In this document: piece by piece, positions 56,634-64,000 of the stretch
Position numbering within the stretch: the first letter of the stretch is position 1
Layout: the number at the start of each line of letters is the position of its first letter
The notes under the pieces: generated by a model
Database searches by the model: none
What the model saw: only the letters and a program-made list of their open reading frames with translations
Told to the model about the DNA's origin: nothing
From: CAWAWP01 sp963841205
GTDB lineage: Bacteria; Chloroflexota; Ktedonobacteria; Ktedonobacterales; JADMIN01
DNA length: 64,000 bases
Reading direction: 5' to 3'
Assembly: GCA_963841205.1 (NCBI GenBank)
Contig: CAWJCH010000011.1
Location: 223,511 to 287,510 of the forward strand
Translations under genes and position numbers: made by a program

Positions 56634-58218
56634 GGACCGGGTCCTCCTTTTCGCGGGGCTCGAGGCAATAATAGGCCGCGCCGCGGACATGGGCGTGCGC
56701 CGACAGGCTCTGCGAGAAGGCGCCCTGGCCAGGCACCGAGTCGCTCGGCAGCGCGCGTTGGTCAAGGCCGTGCTCGAGGATGGATTTGACGCTGCGGTAG
56801 GAGCGCGCGCCGATGGCCAGCGCCCGCGCGCTGGCAGCTTCGAGCCGTTCGGGCGGATACTGCCGGCTGAGGCGCTGCAGGCCCAGACACGACCGGTAGC
56901 CGTGTTCGGGGTGCGGGCGCGCCTCCAGGATCGTGCGGACGAGGGCGCCGGTGGACGGGCCGACCACCGCGGCCCAGTCTACCAGGCGCCCGGGCGTCCA
57001 CTCCACATGCTTCTGGTGGGCCAGCGGCCGGTGCTGCGGATCCGTGATGCACTGGCCAGTTCGGTCGCTGCGGGGATGGCTGGCCACCCGGCGGCCATGA
57101 TGCAACACTTCGACGACGCTGGCGGTCAGCCGCACCTCCACTTCCTGACGTGCCAGGGCGGCGGGGACGCTGTAGTAACTGTGGTCGACCTCGAGGTGGT
57201 AGTCCACCCCCACCCGCACGCGCCGCCACTGCGCAAATTCGTAGGGCTGCACGGGTAACGGGCGCAGGGCCGGGCGGTCGAGCTGCGCGAACAGCGACCG
57301 TCGCGACCCCGGCAGTTTCTGAAAGGGCTTGTCGTTGAGCCGCTCCAGGAGCGCGCGGATGGCGGCGTTGAGTTCGGCCAGGCTGCAGAAGGTGCGGTGG
57401 CGCAGGACCGCCAGGATCCAGCGTTCGACCACCAGCACGGCGTGTTCAACCTTGGCTTTGTCCTTGGGTTTATGGGGCCGGGTCGGCAGGATGGCCGTGC
57501 CGTAGTGTTCGGCCCAGGCGTAGTAGGTCGGGTTGACATCCGGCTCGTAGCGGTCGGCACGCGCCACGCCCGCCTTGAGGTTATCGGGCACGACTAGAGC
57601 CGGTACCCCACCGAAAAAGGCTAAGGCCCGGGTGTGGGCGCTAATCCAGGCCGGCAAGTCCTGGGAGAAGGCTGCTTCGGCATAGGTGTAGTTGCTCGCG
57701 CCCAGCACGGCGACGAAGACCTGCGCCGCCCGCACCTGGCCGGTCGCGGGGTCGGTCACCGCCACGGTCTGGCCGGCGTAGTCGACGAAGAGCTTCTCGC
57801 CCGCCACGTGGGTCTGGCGCAACGAGACATCGACCGTGCGCCGCCAGGCGCGGTAGCGCGCACAGAACTGGCTGTATTGGTAGCCGGTCGGGTGGGCGGC
57901 TTTGTATTCTAGCCAGAGCAATTGCAGCGTGACGCCTTTGCGCCGCAGTTCCTGATGGATCGTCGCCAGGTCCGGCTCGGGCTGGAGACGCGGACGGCCT
58001 TGCTTGTCCGGATACAGGCGCGCCACCAAGGCCGCCTCTTCCCAGTCGGCCACCACCGGCCACGAGAGGCCAGCCTGCTCGGCGCGGGTGAGCAGCTCGC
58101 TCACCGTGCTATGGGACAGCCCGCAACTGCGGGCCACCGCCCGCACGCCCAGGCCCACCTCCCCGTGGAGGCGGAGCACCTCTTTGAGGGTTCGCATGGA
58201 TAGCCTCCGGTTGGCCAT
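56611..58218 (-). CDS. istA: IS21 IstA transposase
   Basis: 535 residues from the ATG at 58218. The N-terminal helix-turn-helix is GVRAVARSCGLSHSTVSELL, and the DDE-type rve domain has GEKLFVDYAGQTVAV (Asp), PALVVPDNLKAGVARADRYE (Asp) and KPKDKAKVEHAVLVVERWIL (Glu). It is intact, so the element could be active with IstB. Confidence 0.95.
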   Translation of the reverse strand: MANRRLSMRTLKEVLRLHGEVGLGVRAVARSCGLSHSTVSELLTRAEQAGLSWPVVADWEEAALVARLYPDKQGRPRLQPEPDLATIHQELRRKGVTLQLLWLEYKAAHPTGYQYSQFCARYRAWRRTVDVSLRQTHVAGEKLFVDYAGQTVAVTDPATGQVRAAQVFVAVLGASNYTYAEAAFSQDLPAWISAHTRALAFFGGVPALVVPDNLKAGVARADRYEPDVNPTYYAWAEHYGTAILPTRPHKPKDKAKVEHAVLVVERWILAVLRHRTFCSLAELNAAIRALLERLNDKPFQKLPGSRRSLFAQLDRPALRPLPVQPYEFAQWRRVRVGVDYHLEVDHSYYSVPAALARQEVEVRLTASVVEVLHHGRRVASHPRSDRTGQCITDPQHRPLAHQKHVEWTPGRLVDWAAVVGPSTGALVRTILEARPHPEHGYRSCLGLQRLSRQYPPERLEAASARALAIGARSYRSVKSILEHGLDQRALPSDSVPGQGAFSQSLSAHAHVRGAAYYCLEPREKEDPVHAHAANA

Positions 58219-58320
58219 GGGTTGCTCGTCTCCTCCCTGTCGCGTGCCTGCTGCACGCATTCGGGTACGCAGACGAAGCATCCCGCAGCGATGGACTATC
58301 CAGCCACGTATCGCTCACCC

Positions 58321-58412
58321 TGGTCGCGACTTTTCGCAATCGGTGGTCGGCACTTCTCGCAATCAGTGGTCGCGACTTTCTGGAATGAGTGGTCGCGCTT
58401 TTCCGGAATATG
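58321..58412. repeat. IS21 right-end repeats, four copies, period 23
   Basis: Four successive copies beginning tggtcgcgac/tggtcggcac/tggtcgcgac/tggtcgcgct at 58321, 58344, 58367 and 58390. Three related copies stand at the other end (55779-55845). They are the probable IstA binding sites. Confidence 0.85.
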
Positions 58413-58660
58413 CATCGCCGACCGAGGTGACGCAGCATCCGGCCTGGACCGAGGAGGCCAGTTGGAAGCACCGGCTCACCAACCTACGCATCTTCCTCCA
58501 ACCCTTCGTGTTTGCCTGCCTCCGGCTGCCCTGGCTCCATATTCACCCCCTCCCACACCTCGCCGCGGGCTTGGCCGACCTCTGTGCCCTTATGAACACC
58601 TATCACCCGGTGCTCCCAACGTGACAGAAGAGCAACTGTGACGGCGAATGTCTGCTCCCT

Positions 58661-58687
58661 GGCAGGCTCAGGCGGCCTGAGCCTGCC
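58661..58687. terminator. Perfect 13-base hairpin at the end of the IS110-type transposase
   Basis: ggcaggctcaggc-g-gcctgagcctgcc (58661-58673, 58675-58687). It overlaps the repaired stop codon. It may be a terminator or the element end. Confidence 0.6.
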
Positions 58688-59615
58688 AGGGGGTCTGGTG
58701 CTTGAGCATGGCGTTGAGGATGGTCAGCAGCTTGTGCATGCAGGCCACCAGCGCCACCTTCTTCGCTTTGCCCGCCGCCAGGAGGCGGTCGTAGAACGGC
58801 CGGATGGCGGGATTGCAGCGCGTGGCGCGTAAGGTCCCCATGTAGAGCGCCGTGCGGACAGCCCGTCGTCCTCCCCAGACGCGCGCGCCGGCCGCGCAGC
58901 GTGCCGCTGTCGCGGTTGAGCGGGGCGACCCCGACCAGCGCGGCGATCTGCCCGTGGGAGAGCCGTCCCAGTTCGGGCAACTCCGCCAGCACCGTCAGCG
59001 AGAGGATCGGGCCGATGCCCGGGACGCTCTGCAGCAGGTCGTCCTGCTCGCGCCAGAGCGGGCTGGCGCGCAGCCGCTGGCGCAGGTCGTCGTCCACCTC
59101 GCGCAGGTCGGTCTCCAGCCAGGCGAGATGCGCCTGGATGCGGGTCCGCACCAGCGCCACCCGCGTCGCCCCCAGGCGGTTCTCTTCGGCGGTGCGCATC
59201 GCCACGACCTGACGCCGACGCTCGACCAGCGCCGCCAAGGCCTGCGCCTCCTCGTCAGGCAGTGGGCGCGGGGTGGGACGCACGGCCTGGCCGAAATGGG
59301 CCAGCACCTGCGCGTCCAGTCGATCGGTCTTCGCCAAGCGCCCGGTGGCGCGGGCGAAGTCGCGCACCTGGCGGGGATTGACCACCGCGACCGGGAGGGC
59401 GGCGACGCCCAGCTCCGCCACGAGCGGGCCTCATAGCCGCCGGTGGCCTCGACCACGATCACGCGTGCGCGGATCGTCTGCAGCCACGCGACCGCTTCGG
59501 CGATCCCCGCCGCGTCATTGGCCAGATGCCGCTCTTCGCCGCTCGGGCGGACCGCCACATCCAGCGCCGCTTTGGCCACATCGATCCCGACGACCACGTC
59601 CTCCGACTCGTTCAT
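58668..59615 (-). pseudogene. IS110-family transposase, frame broken
   Basis: The N-terminal RuvC-like DEDD domain is seen: VVGIDVAKAALDVAVRPSG (Asp), VIVVEATGGYE (Glu), TDRLDAQVLAHFG (Asp-x-x-Asp). The C-terminal helix-hairpin-helix domain (LLQSVPGIGPILSLTVLAEL) and VALVACMHKLLTILNAML end the protein. One -1 (near 59430) and one +1 shift (near 58880) separate three parts. IS110 recombinases use a bridge RNA coded in their own non-coding end. Confidence 0.88.
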
Positions 59616-59800
59616 ACGTCCTCCCTTGCGTCCTCCCTTGTCACCCGCACCGGCCCGGCCTTGCAGGATACGGGCTCAGCGCACGGCTGGCCCAGGCAAC
59701 TGTTCGGGCTCATTGGGGCGAGGGGCGCAACGACCCAAGCTCTTCTACGGCCTCAAGGGACCGAGGGATGAACGGCCTGTCGCGCCCACGTGCAGCATGT
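59616..59800 (-). ncRNA. Possible IS110 bridge RNA region
   Basis: Non-coding stretch of about 185 bases directly upstream of the IS110-type transposase. In the IS110 group this is where the bridge RNA is usually coded. No structure was proven here; placement rests on family knowledge only. Confidence 0.25.
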
Positions 59801-59994
59801 CACTGCGCCATACTACACGACTCTTCAGATACAAGGGATTGAACGCTTTCGTATATGGGCTTTCAACGCTGGCAACGCGAAGGACTCTGGAAGGATTGCC
59901 GCCGCATTCTGCTCTCCTGATGGTGAGCTGTCGCCGTATGTAGTAGCGAGGGAAGACCGCACAGAGGCACGCGGATCACGAGTAGAGTTCGCGG

Positions 59995-61590
59995 TCAGGC
60001 TTCTAACGCATAAAGATAGTGGTCATTTGATCCCACATACACCACTCCATTGGCCACTCTGGGAGACGATTGTACAAAATCTACCGGTCGGAAACCTTCA
60101 GCGCATCTTGCCGTCCCGGGCATCCAGCGCGTACACGTTGCGGTCATTTGATCCCACATACACCACTCCATTGATCACCGCCGGTGACGAGCCCACACCA
60201 TCCCCGGTCGCAAACTGCCACAGCTGCTTGCCGGTTGGGGCGTCTACCGCATAGACATACCCGTCCCATGAGGTGACATACACGACTCCATTGGCCACCA
60301 CAGGCGAGGAGCCTACTGCGTTGCCGGTCGCAAACTGCCACAGCTGCTTGCCGGTTGTGGCGTCTACCGCATACACGTTGTTGTCAAACGAGCCGAAATA
60401 CACTACCCCGCTCTCCACCGCGGGTGAGGAGTAGACCCAGCTACCGGTTGCAAACTGCCACAGCTGCTCGCCAGTCGTCGCGTCCACGGCGTAGAGATTG
60501 TGATCCCATGAGCCGACATACACCACCCCACCATGCACCATGGGCGAGGAGTAAACACCAAACTGAGTTGCAAACTGCCACAGCTGCTTGCCGGTTGTGG
60601 CGTCTACCGCATACACGTTGTTGTCAAACGAGCCGAAATACACTACCCCGCTCTCCACCGCGGGTGAGGAGTAGATGACGTCCCCAGTTTGAAATCGCCA
60701 TACCTGCTCTCCCGTCGTCGCATCCACGGCGTACAGGTACGTGTCATATGAGCCGAAATACACCACCCCATTGACCACCGCCGCTGAGGACACCACCCAG
60801 CTACCGGCTTGAAATCGCCATACCTGCTTGCCGGTCGTGGCCTCTAGTGCGTAGAGGTTGTGGTCACATGAGCCGAAATACACCACCCCGCTCTCCACCG
60901 CAGGCGACGACCCTACAGCATTCCTCGTCGGATATCGCCACCGCTCTTGAGTGCCTGGGTTTGGGGACGGCGTCTTGATTGGATTATTGGCTAGAGCAGA
61001 GCGGGCTGTCCGTCCATCTCGCGAAAGAATTCCCCAGGTCGAGGCCCCTGCCACGACGAGCAGAGCCAACCCCGCGCCGGTTGCCGACAGTACCTTGCGC
61101 CGCGATACCAAGGAGGCAGCGGGGGCATGACGTGAAGCGAGAGGAGCTTCCAGCCTAGTTGTTGGAGTCGTTGATGGGTCGACTGAGGTAGGAAGCCGGA
61201 GAGCCTGGAGGATAGTCGCCAACGCGCTCTGATACGAAGCAGTCGCATCGATCCGGTACCACGCAGCCCAAAGCGGCGGAATCTCTTGCTGCGGGAGCGC
61301 TTGCGCCAGTACCACCAGGGGTGGCCGCAGAAAGCCTCGCTGGTAACCGACGATGGCGGCGTTCATTTCTTCCCGCACCCTCTGAGAGCGCAGAGCCGCC
61401 GGAGAAAGTACGAGTACCACGAGATCGCGGTTGTTCAGCACCCTGGTGACGTGCGCCGGGGTACGTCATCCCTATCTGCCTGCCCGGTGTCGAGCCGCAC
61501 GTCGGCTTCGCCACGAGTGAGGTCTCGGGCTAACTGCTCGGCAAATGCTCCATCTTCAGCGGCGTGGCTAATATAGATGCGTGGCGCCAT
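59995..61590 (-). pseudogene. TIR domain - membrane helix - PQQ propeller protein
   Basis: The start is the ATG at 61590 (MAPRIYISHAAEDGAFAEQL), a TIR/TIR-like fold that continues RDLVVLVLSPAALRSQRVRE, EEMNAAIVGYQRG and PPLWAAWYRIDAT. A helix with a Tat-like SRRKVLSATGAGLALLVVAG crosses the membrane. Seven beta-propeller blades of 40 residues follow (SSPAVESGVVYFGSFDNNVY, AVDATTGKQLWQF). One -1 shift near 61460 separates the TIR start from the rest. The frame stops at 60098, but an eighth blade is visible down to 59995 behind a TGG-to-TGA change and one extra T. The TIR end may signal when the outer propeller binds something. Confidence 0.75.
60330..60675. repeat. Long identical repeats inside the PQQ propeller gene
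   Basis: The blades are coded by 120-base units. The segments 60330-60435 and 60570-60675 are identical over 106 bases, 240 bases apart, which indicates recent copying. Confidence 0.9.
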
Positions 61591-61629
61591 AGTCTTCGCT
61601 GTCACCTTCCATACCACATGACGTGGAGT

Positions 61630-63679
61630 TCACAGGCCTAAGCAAAAGAAATTGCCGCTAATGTCACCGTCGTACAGCCGATTATCGGCGACTGTAAGCG
61701 GCCCTAACATGGTCGTATCTGGACCGTTGTAGGTGAACAGATGGGCTCCAGTTGTCGAAGCAAAAGCCTGGACTGTGTTACCCGAATTGACAAAGACCAC
61801 ACCAGGAATCTCCATCACTGCGCCATCCACCCAGCCGTAGGGGTTGGTGAGACAAACCTGCCAGATGTAGGTCCCGGTAGCCGGGTTGACCGAGCGAAGA
61901 CTGCCGTTGCAGGGTCTGACCATTGATGGTTGTGATCCCTCCCGCCATATAGAGCGCGCTGGAATCCCAGGCGCTGGGAGCAATCGAGCCATCACCCAGG
62001 TCGGACTATCCCCACCGTTGGCGATCTTGTCCTCCCAGACCGGTCCGGCGCCGATACTGCTCCGTTTGAAGGCATAATACCAGCCGCCCTTATTCGCGAT
62101 GCCCACCATGGCGGTATCCTCCCCGTCGATGACCGCGGAAAAAAGCGTAGGGGCCGAGCCAAAGTCCGAATCGTTCACAGCCTGCTGGGCAGGGGGCACC
62201 TCCCAGCTTCCGGCCACGGTCATGGTAGCCGTATTGATCTCGAGCATCGAAATGCTTGTAACGCCAGGCTGACCCGATGCAATTGGAGTTACCGGTGCCT
62301 ATGTAGAGCATGCCAGTCGAGGCGTCGATGCTTGGAGTACCCCAGATTGTCGCGCCCACGCAGCTGCTGGGAGTGGTATACACGGTTGCGGTGATCACCC
62401 CAGTCGCCGCATCCAGTTTATAGAGGCGGCCGCGTGACAATGGGCGATCTCCATAGGAACCCATGCCGTAGTAGACGCTGCCGTTATAGAAGAGCGCCGA
62501 ACTCCAGGCAAAGTCGCCCGCGGCGATTTTGCCGATCAGCGTATGCCAGATGACAGCGCCGGTAGCGGCGTTATCGCATAGAGAAAGTCGCTGCCGTCAC
62601 CAGCCGCTGCGTTGCCACCGCCTCCGATCAGGATGGTTGGCACGCCGTTGATCACCTGATAGTTGGGGCGAACTTCCGATACCTGTCGGCACCGTTTGGC
62701 AGTTTGCAAATTCAGATGTGACGCCAACGTTGAGCTTCCAGACGTCGTTCCGGGCAAGGTTGAGATCGGTGTCATGAAGGAAAACTCTCCAGTCTCCCCA
62801 GTAGATATTCCCGTTACGACGATGGGCTGGTCAGTCACCCCATAATGATCATATGTTTCCCATTTCAGCTTGAGATCAGCCACTGTGTTGGTGTTAAGAG
62901 CGGACTGAGCGGCGTTATAGCTGGTGGCGGCGTTCGTCCCGAGATACTGTGACCAGTCCGCGGCGCCAGGAGCCGTAACCGGGACAGTGCCGACTTGAAA
63001 GATGTGCAGCTGGCCGCCGGTCACCTGTGTGGGCAGTGTGAGTTTCAACGTGGTCTTGGCCGCATCGAGAGGAATAGCGGTAAAGAAGATATACGTCTTT
63101 ACCGGCTGCTGCCCGGAGGAGCTATTGCGGTAGGGGAGGGTCGCCGCAACTATCTCTCCTGGCGCCAGCTTCTCCGATCCAGCGCCTAAGGTCCAGTCGC
63201 TCAACGTGAGCGGTACGACCTGGCTAGAGCCGTCCGTATAGCTTACGGTCGCCTTGCCGGAGGCTTGCCCATTGGTTGCCGCTCCAAGCAGCGTCAGCGC
63301 GCCAGCCCGACTGGCCGGCAAAGGCACAGCCTGTCCCGAGCTCTGCCAGTTATCCTGGGCGCCGTCCGCCACGTGAGGCCAGGTAAAAGTAGCGTGCTGA
63401 ACGGCGATGGTGATCTGTGGGACAAAGCCAATGGCGTTGAGCGCCGTCTGTGAGTAGCTGTTGCCCTCACCATCGAAGTTACCTGCCGGTCGGGTTCGAG
63501 TTAGGGCCTATCCCTTCATTATTCCTGGAGTCGCGTACACGCACCGCGTGGACAACGGCAAACGCCGAACTGGTCACAACGGCTCCAAGTGCCACCAGCG
63601 CGACGGCGGTGAGCAGGCGTCGGTGTTGAGGCCTAAGTCGTGAAGTCTGTTTCTGCCTCAAAGTTGTGGCGCTTGCCAT
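61630..63679 (-). pseudogene. Secreted PQQ-repeat protein with NPCBM-like start, frame broken
   Basis: The signal peptide LLTAVALVALGAVVTSSAFA is followed by NFDGEGNSYSQTALNAIGF, VSYTDGSSQVVPLTLSDW and QLHIFQV (a beta domain like those on glycosidases). Then come WSQYLGTNAATSYNAAQSAL, VTDQPIVVTGISTG, FLYAIT, GRLYKLDAATGVITATVY, LYIGTGN, GGWYYAFKRSSIG and SGNFFCLGL, a chain of PQQ-like blades as in polyvinyl-alcohol dehydrogenases. At least three frame changes (near 63480, 62540-62470 and 62240) break it. The cofactor is not shown. It is on the same strand as the TIR-propeller gene. Confidence 0.75.
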
Positions 63680-63766
63680 AGGTTAAGGTACCCCTACTCG
63701 TATGAATGGCCTTGCGGGACGCGAGGCTGCGACACGACCGGCGTTACAACCTGCTCAGACGGTACT

Positions 63767-64000
63767 CTATGGCTGCACCCTTCCACTCGTGGGCTGCGGT
63801 CGCGCCACGCGCGTCGGCACTTGCCGTCCGGAACGATCTTCGTCTTCTGGGCGGGCCTCCTCGTGGTACTCAGCGTCCGTATTCACCTTCCAGGGATCGT
63901 AGGAGGTTCCCAGCGCGATATTGCGGGCGGCGAGCAGGGCCGTCATGATCGAGTGGTCCTGGTTGTTGTAATGGTGCATGCCATTGCGGCCGACGAGCTG
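63767..64000 (-). CDS. C-terminus of a FAD-dependent oxidoreductase / amine oxidase-like protein
   Basis: Runs off the right edge; only the last 77 residues are visible. QLVGRNGMHHYNNQDHSIMT and ALLAARNIALG are the characteristic C-terminal part of NAD(P)-binding FAD proteins related to UDP-galactopyranose mutase/protoporphyrinogen oxidase. The Asp/Glu/Arg-rich tail has no fold. The substrate cannot be told from this part. Confidence 0.78.
   Translation of the reverse strand, partial: QLVGRNGMHHYNNQDHSIMTALLAARNIALGTSYDPWKVNTDAEYHEEARPEDEDRSGRQVPTRVARPQPTSGRVQP

Larger units (their letters stand above)
55779..58410 (-). mobile_element. IS21-family insertion sequence
   Basis: Contains istA and istB on the minus strand with the usual overlap. 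Left end tattccggcgaaat (55779-55792); right end, read inverted, tattccggaaaagc (58397-58410). Each end carries several copies of a 21-23-base repeat around gtcgcgac, as is normal for IS21. The target duplication is not clear. Confidence 0.85.

Overview
The window is a 64 kb piece of a GC-rich bacterial chromosome. The best guess is a member of the Chloroflexota. This is inferred from gene content and not from a marker gene: a DUF3090 protein, a DUF4012 membrane protein, an NfeD-slipin pair, a tRNA-Gln(CTG), and many small IS elements and RHH-type genes. No rRNA or ribosomal protein gene is present.

Layout. 1-14 kb is ordinary, mostly intact chromosome: the 3' part of an orotate phosphoribosyltransferase, a HEAT-like protein, NfeD and slipin, a dihydrolipoyl dehydrogenase, a decayed IS605-type tnpB with a small RHH gene, a 1007-residue DUF4012 protein, prmC, an MFS transporter and a DUF3090 protein. 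14.1-25.2 kb looks like an integrated mobile element. It starts directly behind tRNA-Gln with a tyrosine integrase and carries an archaeo-eukaryotic-type primase with a zinc finger, small membrane proteins, and a large Rep-like protein preceded by a nested hairpin. 25.4-28.8 kb is a minus-strand sulfur operon: a CsoR/CstR-type regulator, two DsrE-like proteins, two TusA-like proteins and a sulfide:quinone-oxidoreductase-like flavoprotein. 29.5-30.9 kb holds a deazaflavin-dependent nitroreductase-like gene and a YceI gene. 31.4-39.4 kb is a membrane-bound [NiFe] uptake hydrogenase locus: a DoxX-like protein, a Tat-signalled small subunit, large subunit, cytochrome b, maturation protease, HypA, HypC, an EamA transporter and a DUF6390-like protein. 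39.4-45.3 kb contains an IS630 element, an unusual cytochrome b with a 41-residue partner, an orphan histidine kinase and an IS481 element. 45.4-55.4 kb carries an NDT-like gene in an AT-richer patch, an SDR-peroxiredoxin pair divergent from a TetR gene with two palindromes between them, a two-component system, a pentapeptide-repeat protein, a YbjN-like protein and a TadE/TadG-like secreted protein. 55.8-59.8 kb is an IS21 element next to an IS110-type transposase. 60-64 kb holds a TIR-membrane-PQQ-propeller protein, a secreted PQQ-repeat protein, and the end of a FAD-dependent oxidoreductase running off the right edge.

Two features run through the window. First, from about 17 kb onward many genes are broken by single-base frameshifts, and almost all go in the same direction: about 30 are +1 and about 4 are -1, on both strands. 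Removing one base at each site rebuilds a well-conserved protein. This means either an insertion-biased consensus error or a very unusual mutation process, so 'pseudogene' in the list below means 'reading frame broken in this sequence' and not 'proven dead'. Second, pieces of the element's Rep-like gene and an 18-base repeat are scattered outside the element, which points to repeated arrival and decay of related elements.

Functionally, the hydrogenase, the persulfide/sulfide genes and the cytochrome b would feed electrons from H2 and reduced sulfur into the quinone pool. The TusA, DsrE and SQR-like proteins fit persulfide handling under a thiol-based repressor.
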